64,000 bases of DNA from Sialis fuliginosa (taxonomy: Eukaryota > Arthropoda > Insecta > Megaloptera > Sialidae), in assembly GCA_961205875.1 (NCBI GenBank), contig OY540821.1:9982001-10046000 (forward strand). The letters run 5' to 3'. The notes under the pieces were generated by a model, which searched no databases, was not told the DNA's origin, and saw only the letters and a program-made list of their open reading frames with translations. Position numbers and translations under genes: made by a program. Positions 21,446-33,253 of this stretch are shown in pieces; positions within the stretch are counted from its first letter, which is position 1; each line of letters begins with the position of its first letter.

Positions 21446-22517
21446 AAATTTAAATATATTTTACTAGAATGATAAAAAAACATAAATTCTTATTAAAATA
21501 AAACAATATATTTAATATATATAAATTTATATTTTTAAATCTTCCGCAACGCACTATTATGCCATTTAACCACGGTAATGAGTGACAAAACATTGGTTAT
21601 AAATTTATTTTAAATTACATATATTATTTTTGAAACTTATTAATTAATGAAAACAAACTTTTACAAAAGTAAAACAAAATTAAAGACTTTCAAATAAATT
21701 GTAAACATTAAAATAAAAATCCTATTAGAATAACATTTACCAAACAAAACTCATTTAATTTTCAATTAGTAGAACTTAATTTTGAAATAATAATTTTACA
21801 CGAAACTTTAAACATGGTCAATTCGTGCACGCACAAAAACTTATTCTGAATATATTATATGAATAGCTAAATTAAAACTTATATTTAAATTGAAATGAGT
21901 TTTATAAATACCATAATACCTATATATAGCGAAAATAATAAAACAGATTTTGGTTCCAAGCATTTGCGATATAACCATATTAAGATTATCTTTTTCTACG
22001 GTGTATAAAATGAGTCAACTGTTTATATATACAGTGTTATTTAAAAGTAAATAATGGATGATACATTTACATAACTATTAATGTATGAATTAAATTAAAG
22101 TTTATAAAAAAAGTTATAAACAAGTTGTATTTAAAAGAAAGAAGTTTCACTTAACACGTCACGTGATAAAGGTACTAAAAGAACAGATGAAATAAATTTA
22201 AAAAAAGCTTTCTTTTTCTTTTTTAACCTTTGCCTTTTATTTAGATTTTTTAGATAGATTAAGATCTATTAACAAGCTACTTGTTTATTGTAATATCAAC
22301 AGAAAATTAATTGTTTTTTTACATACTTTTGAAATCGTATTTTGATAGGTTTTGATTACAATTTTTTTTCATCCACAATAATATGAGGTCTAACTGCTAC
22401 AATTTTAAATTTTCCCAAAAAATTGTTAGCCTTTGATATACAGACAATTAAGACGAATATGAAATCGGTTAAGTAGTTTAAGATCTGCGAGGGAACAAAT
22501 GAACTTACATACAAACA
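21446..22517. other. AT-rich sequence, no gene seen
   Basis: No inverted repeat, RNA gene or protein-like frame recognised. Confidence 0.4.
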
Positions 22518-22640
22518 TACATGCATACACTACCAAAATCATAATCCACATTTTGTATTATAAAAATATATTTAATATTTTTTTTTCTTTTCACAAACGT
22601 CATGAGCATAAAATGTTAGGAACCACTGATAGAGCTACAA
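22518..22640 (+). repeat. Direct repeat R, left copy
   Basis: About 115 bp from ACATGCATACACTACCAAAATCATAATCC to AAAATGTTAGGAACCACTGATAGAG is repeated in the same orientation at 23690-23804. The two copies bracket a composite of a 639-bp palindrome and a mariner-like MITE. Confidence 0.8.
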
Positions 22641-22642
22641 TG

Positions 22643-23281
22643 TACATTAGGGTGTTTTTTTTATTTTTATTTTTTCGGTCCCGCAGGCCTATGTTTTAGC
22701 TTTGGATTAAAAGTTAATTGTCCCAAAATTTCAGACTCGTAGATCAAACCTGTTGACGGCGCAAATCGAGTCTTTTTCCCATTTGATTAACATGGGAAAA
22801 ATTACTTTTTTACTTATGAGTGAATACCTCGTTGAAAAATTTATTTATTTTAATTTCTTAGAGCAGCATATCATAGAGAATAAATTTCTTACAAAAAAGA
22901 TCCCAAGTGCTCAATTCATAGATCGAATATTTTTAAAGATATGTTCCTTTAACCATTTTCATAAAAAGTAAAATCCAATTTTTATGATAATTTTTAAACA
23001 AAATTTCTTAAAATTTATTGGATTTATGAATTGAGCACTTAATTCTCTACAAAATATTCCCCTGAGAAATTTTCAAAAAAATATTTTTTCAACGAGATAT
23101 TCACGCGTAAGTAAAAAAGTAATATTTCCCATGTTAATCAAATGGGAAAAAGACTCGGTTTGCGCCGTCCACAGGTTTAATCTATGAGTCTGAAATTTTG
23201 GGACAATTAACTTTTGATCCAAAGTTAAAACATAGGCCTGCGGAACCGAAAAAATAAAAATAAAAAAAACACCATAATGTA
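22643..23281. mobile_element. Near-complete palindromic element K
   Basis: Arms of about 300 bp meet near 22963. Outer ends are TACATTAGGGTG and CACCATAATGTA; matching blocks include TTTCGGT(C/T)CCGCAGGCCTATGTTTTA, AATTGTCCCAAAATTTCAGACTC, GAGTCTTTTTCCCATTTGATTAACATGGGAAA and AGTGCTCAATTCAT. TA at both ends is compatible with Tc1/mariner insertion. The plus frame 22753-22971 reads across the left arm and is not a gene. The arms could fold into a very long hairpin if transcribed. Confidence 0.9.
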
Positions 23282-23666
23282 CAGTCGTCTGCAGAACTCG
23301 TCTGGCACCCTAAAGGCTAGAATCGCTTACAATAGATTCCAAATTTAAAGACAAACATCATCGGTTATCTTTTTCTATCAAGTTTAGTATATTTAAATAC
23401 TAAAATTCGGAATATCAAATATTTATTGCCACAAAATTTACGTATACAATTTTCAATAGATTACATAATAATTTAATTGCACAAATATATATGAGTACTA
23501 TAAACGAAGAGTAGTTCTTTATCTAGCAAATGAATTTCAAAATATCTGTCTGTTTGATACATGGAGAAATGATTTAAATATTATAATAATCAAATGGGAG
23601 GAGCCTACTAAGTTTGTGATAAACGAAAATGAATACAAACTGCAAGACCAATAATGCAGGTGACTG
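23282..23666 (+). mobile_element. Mariner-like MITE J, copy 1
   Basis: The TIR is CAGTCGTCTGCA at the left and TGCAGGTGACTG at the right, with TA on both sides. The interior matches copy 2 (28123-28495, reversed) along its length, including AAGCGATTCTAACCTTTAGG-type sequence and GTTATCTTTTTCTATCAAGTTTA. Non-coding, 385 bp. It abuts the palindrome K directly, sharing one TA. Confidence 0.9.
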
Positions 23667-23689
23667 TACAATACTGTACATACATACAT

Positions 23690-23804
23690 GCCCTACTAAA
23701 ATCATAACTCGCATTTTGTATTATAAAAATGTTTTTTCTCTTTTCACATACGTTGGGTCATTAACATAAAATGTTAGGAACCACTGATAGAGATACATAT
23801 GTAC
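23690..23804 (+). repeat. Direct repeat R, right copy
   Basis: Copy of 22518-22640, with TCATAACTCGCATTTTGTATTATAAAAAT and AAAATGTTAGGAACCACTGATAGAGATACA. Either a segmental duplication or two copies of another repeat. Confidence 0.8.
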
Positions 23805-24173
23805 ATATACATCAAATATATACATATGTATATATGTAGTACTTGAATGTTCGTGTACAAATACACTTAGCACATGGTATTCACTTCATTATGATATATC
23901 CGTGTCAAATGTAATGAAGTGTTTGCAAATTCTCACCATACCCCCCCTCTCCAACCCCACACAGCCCATTCCACTGCTGTGTTCGTCTTAAAGACGTTTA
24001 CAAACAAAGTCTACAGACTTGGTAAACTTTAGCGTGTATCACATAATACATATTATAAAGTTTACTATATAAGTTATACTGTCGTTATATTTTTATTTAA
24101 ACCTAGTACAGTAGATATTGCATATTACAAATATTTACTAAATAGAGAAGTATTTTTTAATCTGGAATTTATT

Positions 24174-24488
24174 GATTTACATTGTTTCAAATTTGATTTT
24201 TTCATCTTTTGTGTCGTTGTACTTATCATTTTGTAATCATTAGCAAGTGTCCATCATTGCGTGCGAATTACTGGTTTTACTTTATCCATTACTGTATAGA
24301 AAAAACACGAACAAAATAAAGATTTATAATTTAAAAAATACAGTATATTTGCTGACTTTAGTAATTAAATTGATTAAATAAAGAGTTCGATTAATATCAT
24401 TGACATGAGAATTACAAAAAAGAAGCCCGTCAATTACAAAAACAGTAAACCTTGCACTTATAGCGGCCATAATTGGTGTCAGTACCTT
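24174..24488 (+). mobile_element. Family A MITE, copy 3, left-truncated
   Basis: It starts within the family at TTTACATTGTTTCAAATTTG and runs to the right TIR GCGGCCATAATTGGTGTCAGTACCTT. The left third of the element is missing. Confidence 0.75.
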
Positions 24489-24593
24489 ATATTATATTAA
24501 TAAGATATTTTAAATAGTTATTGTAGGTAAGGTGAAGTGGGTTAAATGAGCCCTGATTTTTTTTGGTAGTTGATGTATACTAACTCCAATTTT

Positions 24594-24861
24594 CTTACCT
24601 TTTCATGACTAAACCGCTTAACCGATTTTGATGAAATTTGGCAGAGAGATAGCTTGCATCCTGAGGAAGGACATAGACTATTTTGTATACCGCAAAATTT
24701 ATTAGATAAAAAAGTATGTGTGGCATTTGTACGCGTGACCTGCTTTATCGACTATCTAACAGAAATCTGTATTACCTAACCTTCTTCTTCATGAGTATTA
24801 TATTTGACAGCTCCTACTTAAACTAAATTTCATGCGAAGGAAGTCGCGACTAACAGCTAGT
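24594..24861 (+). mobile_element. Helitron-like family T, copy 2 (intact 3' end)
   Basis: CCTTTTCATGACTAAACCGCTTAACCGATTTTGATGAAATTTGGCAGAGAGATAGCTTGCATCC is the family core. The 3' end GCGAAGGAAGTCGCGACTAACAGCTAGT has a GC hairpin about 10 nt before CTAGT, the Helitron hallmark. The copy lacks the 5' ATATTATAAATGCGAAAGTG start. Confidence 0.65.
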
Positions 24862-26106
24862 ATGTATGTTACCCCACTTTACCCTACATTAATTTTTGAT
24901 TTAGTTATCAATAATTTATTTAGTAAGAATTTTCTCTGGAACAAAATCTAAGCTAACGCTTTCTGCGGGGTATTAAATTTAAATGACAGCCCACTGACAG
25001 TTTTAATTAATGGTTTGGTTTATATTATAAGTATAAATCAGCGATCTTAAAGCAGTGGTGACAAGTGTACCTCAGAAAATACATATAATCTTAGCACCTA
25101 GGAGACAACTTTCGCTAAGCTTTTGTTCTATATAGAGAAAATTCTTTATAATAGCCGAAAAATAATAGATGAATTTTCGTTAATTCGCGTAAGAAATATG
25201 ATTTGACTGAATTATTTAACATCTGTGATACTACTGATAAGACAGAAAATAAAATAACAATATAAAAAATATACCAGTTAATAAAACCGCTATTAAAACA
25301 TTGTTTTTTACGAAAAAAAAAGTAATCAAGTATTTTTATTACAACCATTATACTTTTTACAACATTTATACTCTGAAGTTGGCCGCGGAAATAATTCTCG
25401 AAACTAAATTAAACTGAAAGTATTTCAAATGTCCATAGATATTGTTATCAATTAAAGTAATGAACGAAAATTAAAATTATTTCAAATAATGTGTGTTGTC
25501 ACTCACAAATTATTTTATCTTAACCTAGCAGTAGTCTTGCAGTATTTTTCTTATTCTAAATAAAATGTTGTGAAAAAACTAAAATTATTTGAAAATTTTG
25601 GATAATATAAATTTTAATAGCCATGAGCTTTTAAACGTTATTTTGGACAATATAACTTAGAAAATGCTTAAAGCTGAAGACAATACGATATTACTGGGTT
25701 GATACATTAGTACATAACATTTTCCATTCAAGCAAAACCGACTAGTTTTTCACAATTAATATAAATTTCAATCCCACCTACTGTTTTGGTTAGAACCGAC
25801 GCGCCTACTGTTGGGTTAAATTACCAACTGTGAATAACGCTTTTTTTCGTATGTAGTCACTCACAAATGGTGTCTTAATGGATACCAATCCATTTTGTGT
25901 TTATTTATACGCTCACATATATTCTGTGTAAAACGAGCTATTAAAAATGAAGAAGCACAGGCCTGTATTAGAAATGTCAACATGTATTTTGATTTATTAT
26001 GTGCGAAACGAAAAAATAAACATTTCTTGCTATAAACAGGATGATTTACAACAAATTTAAAAAAATGAATCGAAGAGATTTATATATTCTAACAAATTTC
26101 GAATAT
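24862..26106. other. AT-rich sequence, no gene seen
   Basis: No paired repeats. The minus frame at 25115-25348 is low-complexity Ile/Phe/Lys-rich translation of AT-rich DNA. Confidence 0.4.
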
Positions 26107-26540
26107 AAGGTACTGACACCAGTCTTGGCCCCTATAAGAGCAAGGTGTATACTTTATTAAATCAATTTAATTACCAAAATCCGCAAATATAGTTTTTAAA
26201 TTATATATTTTTATTTTGTTAACGTTTTTTCTTCGGTAATGGATAAAATAAAACCAGTAATGATTACAAAATGATAAGTACTATGATACAAAAGTTATAA
26301 AATAAAAAATCTTAAAATCGTAAACAATGTAAAGCAGATGCTATAATAATATAATAATTAATAAATAGATTATACTAATAATTACATTAAATATCCACCA
26401 TTTTGACACCCATTGGCCGATTGTCATCAAATTAAGTTATTTTACAGTCAAGTGTCTATATGTATATTAAGATTCAGTAATACATTTAATTAAATAAGAG
26501 TCCAACACTGGGGTATTATCCAAAAGTGATGACAGATAGA
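26107..26540 (-). mobile_element. Family A MITE, copy 4 (reversed)
   Basis: It begins AAGGTACTGACACCAGTCTTGGCCCC, the best-preserved terminus of the family, and runs through CCACCATTTTGACACCCATTGGCCGATTGTCATCAAATTAAG to CACTGGGGTATTATCCAA. The other TIR is decayed. Confidence 0.85.
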
Positions 26541-26704
26541 TATTCTATGACCATTCATAGAATCAATAAAAAATCTTAATTTTGTGCATACAACCCTGCA
26601 AAATTTTAATGACATTGCAATTGAGAAAAATTGACTTTTATAATCTCAGATCATATTAACTGCAACTAAACTAAATCTTGAAAAATGATTAACACTTGTA
26701 AAAC

Positions 26705-26775
26705 ATCAAAAAAAAAATGTAACGCCCAAATATATTAATTTATTTGGTCGTTAGTTTTTTTTCACCCTGTATATG
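26705..26775. repeat. Small hairpin next to a mariner-like end
   Basis: TAACGCCCAAATA and TATTTGGTCGTTA flank a short AT loop, forming an imperfect stem. CACCCTGTAT immediately follows and matches the outer end of the CAGGGTG family Y. Likely the right end of a decayed mariner-like element. Confidence 0.4.
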
Positions 26776-27405
26776 AGTATATATTTAATTCATAATACAG
26801 GCTTCGGTCTCATTGGAAAACCATAGGATTAGAACATTTAATCTATGTATATACAACTCCCATTTGCAAACTTATCAGGCCCTTGAAAAACAATAAAGAT
26901 TATCTGGAATTAATGTATAGCGTTATAAATTACTAATCCTTTGTTTATGTACATAACTTGTTGTGTATAAGCCAAACCGACTAACTCCATAAAACAGTTG
27001 AGAATATCAATATTTTATGAACAAATATATTAAGTACATATATGAGATGTTACATAAATTATTTATGATTTATTGATAAATATTATAAAACCCTCTTCCT
27101 TTAAAAGCGAAATGATATTCGAACATTATACTTTCGAAGTGGAAGCAGGAATTAAAGTGTGATCCGATTAGGTAAATTATATCTTGTATTTTTTATTTTA
27201 TTCATCTATAATAATCATAAATAATTTTTCATTCATCCATAAAAGGTTTGCAAGATCAGTTCAAAAACTTATTTTTTATATACCTATCTATCTATGAAAC
27301 CAGTGCACTCCGAAACAATGTGCTCCGAAAAGTCAGCAGCGTATACTATTCATAATAAATAATAAAATAAATACCTACATTGTTTTGAATTATAAAATTA
27401 ATCTA
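26776..27405. other. AT-rich sequence, no gene seen
   Basis: The only notable piece is 27301-27345, whose AATGTGCTCCGAAAAGTCAGC is matched near 63055. Confidence 0.4.
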
Positions 27406-27680
27406 CATCCAATATTATAAATGCGAAAGTGTCTGTTTGTTACCTTTTCACGGTTTAACTGCTGAACTGATCTTGATTAAATTTGGCAGGGAGATAGCTT
27501 GAATCCTGAGGAAGGACATAGGCTACTTTGTATATTAGATAAAAAATAGTTGTATGACATTTGTACGCACGAAGGTTATACTTTTTTGGCGTTGACATTT
27601 AGCGTGCAAATGTGAAACTAAAAACCTGTTTTATTGACTATTATAACAGAAATCTGTATTATTTACCTAACCTAACGTCA
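27406..27680 (+). mobile_element. Helitron-like family T, copy 3
   Basis: It starts ATCCAATATTATAAATGCGAAAGTG and has CTTTTCACGGTTTAACTGCTGAACTGATCTTGATTAAATTTGGCAGGGAGATAGCTTG, then GAGGAAGGACATAGGCTACTTTGTA. The 3' hairpin end is missing. Non-coding. Confidence 0.65.
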
Positions 27681-27717
27681 TGGTGTTGTTTTCGCACTAA
27701 ACTTGTTAATATATTCT

Positions 27718-27723
27718 TTATTT
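27718..27723 (-). promoter_or_regulatory. Candidate poly(A) signal AATAAA
   Basis: TTTATT on the plus strand reads AATAAA on the minus strand, about 150 bp past the stop of the candidate exon at 27870-27969. AATAAA is common by chance in AT-rich DNA. Confidence 0.25.
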
Positions 27724-27869
27724 ACATAAACATTTTTAACCATTAAAAAAAACGGAAACAAATTTAATTCTTAATAAAGTAAAATATCCGGTACATAACA
27801 AAACATACTAGGAAGGAAAGGAAAATACAATTTGAAGGTTTAGACCAAGTACATATATACAAACAGGAT

Positions 27870-27969
27870 CTAGTTAAGAGGAAGAGCCGGTTTAAGTACT
27901 TCATCTCTGACATTCATCGAGGAAAGAGGTTTTTCTTCAATGAAAGCAAATCCTGATTTGAACATTTCT
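27870..27969 (-). CDS. Candidate last coding exon of an unidentified gene
   Basis: On the minus strand CATTACATTACAG is followed by an open frame reading REMFKSGFAFIEEKPLSS, then MNVRDEVLKPALPLN, ending at TAG (27870-27872). The residue mix (Glu, Arg, Pro, Asp) is protein-like, not AT-driven. The frame is in fact open further upstream to about 28082, so the true exon could be longer. The acceptor lacks a strong polypyrimidine tract. The block lies between a Helitron-like copy and the MITE J copy 2 and belongs to neither. No family recognised. Confidence 0.35.
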
Positions 27970-28122
27970 CTGTAATGTAATGTCGAGTGACAGCTTTCAA
28001 TCTCTTTCGTCAAGGAGATATGTGTGCGGTGATATGAAGATATGTGTGTAAGTGAGGAATTAACTAGAAATACTAGCAACAATTTTGTTAGTATTTGGTA
28101 TACATTATTATTGGTGTAGGTA

Positions 28123-28495
28123 CAGTCGCCTGCAGTTTGTATTCATTTTCGTTTATCACAAACTTAGTAGGTTCCTTCCATTTGATTATTATAATATTTA
28201 AATCATTTCTCCATGTATCAAACAAAGACAGATATTTTGAAATTTATTTGCTAGATAAAGAACTACTCTTCGTTTATAGTATTCATATATATTTGTGCAA
28301 TTAAATTATTATGTAATCTATTGAAAATTGTATACGTAAATTTTGTGGCAATAAATATTTGATTTTCCGAATTTTAGTATTTAAATATATTAAACTTGAT
28401 AGAAAAAGATAACCGATGATGTTTGTCTTTAAATTTGGAATCTGTTGTAAGCGATTCTAACCTTTAGGATGCCAGACGAGTTATGTAGGCGACTG
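28123..28495 (-). mobile_element. Mariner-like MITE J, copy 2 (reversed)
   Basis: CAGTCGCCTGCAG and GTAGGCGACTG termini are flanked by TA on each side. It aligns end to end with 23282-23666 in reverse, with scattered substitutions. Non-coding; the plus frame 28095-28304 is spurious. Confidence 0.9.
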
Positions 28496-29985
28496 TACAA
28501 TTAAGTGTCATTTTAAAATTTACATCGTCATATATAGGGTGTTTTCAGCGGATTATTTATAGTGTCCGACCAAACATTCGTCTTTTGACAAAATATAGCT
28601 AAAGGTTTTGCCGAAACCGAATGTTGAACTGTTTGGAATATGTTTCCATATTTTATTTTTAATTGGGAAGTATATGTAAAAAAAATGTAATTCAAGTGCA
28701 CATTGAAAATTTTTTGAAGAAATTCGGTTTCGGCTTCAGTCAGACACAGATTATTTCCAAAACGTTTTTTTTTTTACACCAAAAATGGACATTATGAGTT
28801 GACCTTAAAAGGTTACCTTGAAGACTTTTTAAGGTGATTTTTTTCTCAAATAAGAGCCCATTTTTTGGCAGATTTTGGGGAAAAATAACCAACTTTTATC
28901 TGAAACATTATTTCTGAAAATGCAAATTTTATATTTAACCTTTTACAGGTCATGTTTTGATATTTTTCTAAATATCTAAGCATCGTGCGCACCCGCCATT
29001 TTAAGTAATATCATTACGTCGCGATTCACGGCTAACACCGGACGTTCGGCGCTTCAACACCTTCAGCGACGGTGTGTGTAAAAGGCCGATCGGCCACTAT
29101 GATATTTATTGATTTTTTTAAATTGTTAAATAGAGGCATATAAACATGTTTTTTAACTAATGGTAATAAAAGCTAGTTGATTACATAAAATGAGTGTATT
29201 ATTTACCATTTATAAAGTGTTATCCAGTCTCATTATTGAAACTAGCTTTCCAAAAGCTAGAGGGAGCCTCAAATTCCTCACGATACCAGTTACGTTTGTA
29301 AAATTTACGATAACAGGGTTAAGAGAAATATACAGAAATTTCTTTTCAATATAATTTTTTACTCAAAAAAAGAATTTAAAAAAAAAAAACAAGAGATAAA
29401 AACAGTTAAGATTTAATCAATTAATGTATCAAATAACACTAAACAATGTATTACCTAGATATATAATTTACTTTCCTTAGAGAAAACATTAAATTAACTC
29501 AAACAGTACAAATTTATAATCAACTTAATCAAATATTTCAAAACGTAAATTAAATTATTATCTCATATCAATTTTCTCTACTTGGTTACATCTAAACCAA
29601 AACAACACTATGTCTGGAGAGAAACACGACATTAATTAATTTAAAGTTACAGGAGGCGCGCAAGTTTGTGAGCTTCTCTCCTTGTCACACACCCACACAT
29701 ACATACTGGAGAATTGTCAAACAAATTTTCACGTGCTCAAGTTAGAGTGACCTTTGGAATCTCAAAAGAGGAGCACGTTTAAGGAAGCTGGGAACATCTG
29801 TTAGCAAAGCCCGGGGGTTGTGATTCCTCATTTAAGTAGTACTTAATATATTACAATTATGTTCTACATTCATATGTATATATGTATGAATGTGTAGGGT
29901 CGTATTTATTAGATTTCATGTCCTAAATCAGGGATGCACAAATATAATACATATAATTGTGTATCTTGGTTTCTGGGTGTAAGCC
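28496..29985. other. Mixed repeats, no gene called
   Basis: TATAGGGTGTTTTC near 28535 looks like a CAGGGTG-type end. An inverted pair GCCGAAACCGAAT (about 28609) and ATTCGGTTTCGGC (about 28721) can form a stem. A GC-richer patch at 28990-29095 contains GGACGTTCGGCGCTTCAAC and the palindrome GGCCGATCGGCC; its identity is unknown. Confidence 0.35.
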
Positions 29986-30501
29986 AAGGTTAGTATATGT
30001 ATAGGTTGCCTCATAACTTTTTGATCAATTAGCGGCTGCTTGGGATGACGTCACCCTGAGGAACCTTTCAAACGTTGTTTCATATATTAAGTTGTTTTCA
30101 AATTATTTCGAATTTTTGGATATTTGTATTTAAAAAAAGTAAATATTATTGTTTATTACAGAAGCACAAATTATTACATATAATATTTCTTCATAAAAAT
30201 TTAAAAATGATGTCAGAAATCAATGCTCAAAGAAAATACATTTGTTGGTTACACACTTGTTTAAAACTATAATTTATAATAATAAAATAATAAAAATTTA
30301 GATTTAAAACTCAGTACACTATCAATATCAAATGAAAATATTTAAAAACAACTTACAATAAATCAGCTTAACTAAAATAAAGAGTAAATATAGTTTGACA
30401 GCCATTTATAATGTCAAAGAGTTCCTCACGATGACGCAATCTCCCGTCTCATGCCACTCCCCGCACAGAGTTATGAGGCAATCTTGTACTTTACTAACCT
30501 T
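29986..30501. mobile_element. MULE-like MITE with 11-bp target duplication
   Basis: TIRs start AAGGTTAGTA; subterminal GTTGCCTCATAACT on the left pairs with AGTTATGAGGCAAT on the right. GGGTGTAAGCC is repeated exactly on both sides (29975-29985 and 30502-30512). Long 9-11-bp TSDs are typical of Mutator-like elements, though the exact edge could shift by a base or two. A second inverted pair, CGTCACCCTGAGGAACC and GAGTTCCTCACGATGACG, lies inside. The plus frame 30075-30272 is internal and spurious. Confidence 0.8.
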
Positions 30502-31882
30502 GGGTGTAAGCCGATAAAACGACAAAACTGACGTGATTTACACTCAGGAGCCAAGACCCATATTCAGATCACCGCGAAAACCTCAAAACGTATGATTTTT
30601 TTTTAGATGTAAGTTACTATTTGTTATGTAAAACAAATTCTTTTAGATTTTTTTCTTGAAAAACTGTCAGCTTTTGAAAAAAAATTGCAGGAGATTAAAA
30701 GTTTTCGTTTTTGGTCAAATAATACTTTTTTAGGTGTTTTGTATCAAGTTTATTTTTAATAGTGTACCTTTTTTCATTTAAACTCGAATATCTAAGCACC
30801 AAAAATGCTATAAACATTTTTTTAATGTTTTGTTAATAAATGAAATTTGGAAAAAATCAGAAACTTTTTAAATTGACATGTTAGTCAACTAAAAAATAGT
30901 ATAAAAATTCGAAAAATAGATCAATTTTCCTTCAATTTCACCCACGTCCAAAAACGATCATATTTAACTTACAGGCACTACTAAATAAATAGGTTTTTTT
31001 TTAAATTGTACTGTTTTATAATTTTTTTTATGACTGTACAAATATCTTTTTAATAATTAAGTTTATATTGTAATAAAGTTCTACAAATTATTAATAAACA
31101 CTAAAACATAAGTAGTTTCTAGAATTAAACCAATATTTTCTTTAAAACTAATAATATCATTATCATAGAATAAATTCCTTTTGATTAAAAGTTGTACTTT
31201 TTTTCTACATAATTTCATGTAATACATTTCCTAGCGTATTGATCGCAATACGAAAGAGTCTTTTGTAAAAAAACACATTTATTTAAAAAGCTTAATTAAT
31301 CAACGACAATCCAATTATTCCTTTCACGTTGGCGACACTGTGTCGGGATTTATTTTAATAGGGTGTTCTTTTAACATGATATAAAAATATAATATAAATT
31401 TTAATAGATATGGCAGTATAATTAAAACTGAATTAATCCTAGTATAATATCCCGAGATTTTTTTTGGGAATATCAACGCTAATTTGATTTTCGTTGAGCT
31501 CGCAACTAAACTAAACTAAAACTAAAAAAAATATTTTTTTTTAAATTTAGATAGCATTCTTTACTATCAACAGGAATTATTATAACTCTTAATTACTTAA
31601 AGTAGGTACTTATTTATGTAAAATACAAATTTTTGTAAGTAGAAGGGGCGGGGGGGGGGGGGTATTGGAATAGGGGCATAGTTTTTGGAGCCATTATACG
31701 TTGATAACTGATTGTACATTTGCTGATTTAAAATTTACGAAGTGTCAAATTGTTATGAATTTTTACTCGGGATTGGTAAAAATATATAATAATGTAAATG
31801 CTAAGGATTTTATTATGTACACTTATCACCATTGCTTTAAGATAATTCATATGTCAGTAGACTATCTGTCATTTATATTTAA
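30502..31882. other. AT-rich sequence with G13 run, no gene seen
   Basis: A run of 13 G's is at 31650-31662, preceded by GAAGGGGC. No frame or inverted repeat recognised. Confidence 0.4.
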
Positions 31883-32263
31883 CTAGCTATGCCCGTAATT
31901 TCGTTTGCGTGGACTACTGAATTATTGTTTAGGATTTATGAAAAATATAGTTGAAATATTTTAGATCTTTTACTCTACACAATTATTTACTATATTATAT
32001 TATTATTCAATTTTTAACGGTTTAGGCAGCGTATTGCAAAATATCACGCAGGCGCCAAACTTTTTTTCCGACTTGATTTACTATTATCGTCACTGCTTAT
32101 TCTAATATAACAAAATGTATACATAGGTAAAGGTATACATGGGCAAAGAACAAATCTATGAATTAAAAAAAAATAAAAAATCGTATAAGTGGTTCTCGAT
32201 TGATAAGCGCACTAACGGACGGACAGACAAGCAGAGACTTTGCGTTTTATAATATATATAGAT
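31883..32263 (-). mobile_element. Helitron-like family U, copy 1 (reversed)
   Basis: Read on the minus strand it ends CGCAAACGAAATTACGGGCATAGCTAGTT, i.e. a hairpin-like GC segment and CTAGT. Core blocks are CCTAAACCGTTAAAAATTG, GACGATAATAGTAAATCAAGTCGG and CTATATTTTTCATAAATCC. It shares its 3' signature with family T, suggesting a common mobilising enzyme. Non-coding. Confidence 0.65.
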
Positions 32264-33016
32264 GCCTCACAGGTAGCGTTAACTAAGTTTTTTTCGAGAG
32301 TAATTTCTTTAAAAAAACCCTCTAAAATTGAAAGCTTCAAAACAACATATTTTCACGAGTAATTCCCATATGCGTCTTTTAAATCCCACTAGATGAAATG
32401 AAATTTCTAGAATATCTAAATAATTACAATTGAGTCTTTACACTTTAAAATAAGCTCTTTCCAACTACTTTAAAACCACCCTCGGTAATTTCATATCAAA
32501 TACACTCAACCATGTATTAAAGGCAGCAATTTGCACATATTGCTGGGAGGTTTGAATCAATCATATAATCAACTTGGTAAATGGAGAATTAAGCTATGGT
32601 GTTCTTCAAAAACGTAGAATCGAGAAAATAGATAATCTAGGTAGGTATAAGAAAGACAATACCATTTCAGTAAGGTTAGTTCATATTCAATCCAATACAA
32701 TGTTGAAATCGACTTATCTATAGAACAGGACGTGATGTGTTGAAGGAAGAGGATGGAGATATCACATACATTCCCTCTCTCTCTCTCTCACGAATTCTTG
32801 AACGGTCCCTAGCTCAATGGAACAAAATTGGATATGTGCAGAATCTACAAAGCAGTGCCGTATCTATAGATTTGTGAAATGGATATTTGTTGTTAAAATA
32901 TAATATGTGCAAGCCACCATTTTGTATTACGTCCCCATATAATCCAGTTTTGATATGTAAAAATATTTAATTTTTCTTTTTCTCTGGAACAAATTTTTCT
33001 GATTTTTCAGGTTGAT
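32264..33016. other. AT-rich sequence with a TC microsatellite
   Basis: (TC)n near 32771-32789. CAGTGCCGTATCTATAGATTTG near 32855 resembles a hAT-like end. No gene seen. Confidence 0.4.
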
Positions 33017-33253
33017 GCAGTGGTTTTTTTTATTGCTACAAAAATTTCCCTGTCTAGTTTTTTTCAGAAAGTGGCCACACTGCATTATTATTAGGACAAA
33101 ATTCTCACCTACTTTTTGTGTATGTAAGAACAAACAAAGTACAGATCCTTTAAAAATGATAATTTATAATTCTTTTAAAATTTACAGTATTCGGAGAAAA
33201 AATACCCATCTGTACAGCTTTACCCCGAATAAATGTTGTAGTGACGCCACTGT
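33017..33253. mobile_element. Possible hAT-like fragment
   Basis: The right edge reads GTAGTGACGCCACTG, the reverse of a CAGTGGCGTCACTAC hAT-type start; a CAGTGG motif occurs at the left edge. A polypyrimidine-CAG precedes the 100-codon plus frame (33012-33314), but that frame runs into this terminus and has no recognisable domain, so I do not call it a gene. Confidence 0.3.
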
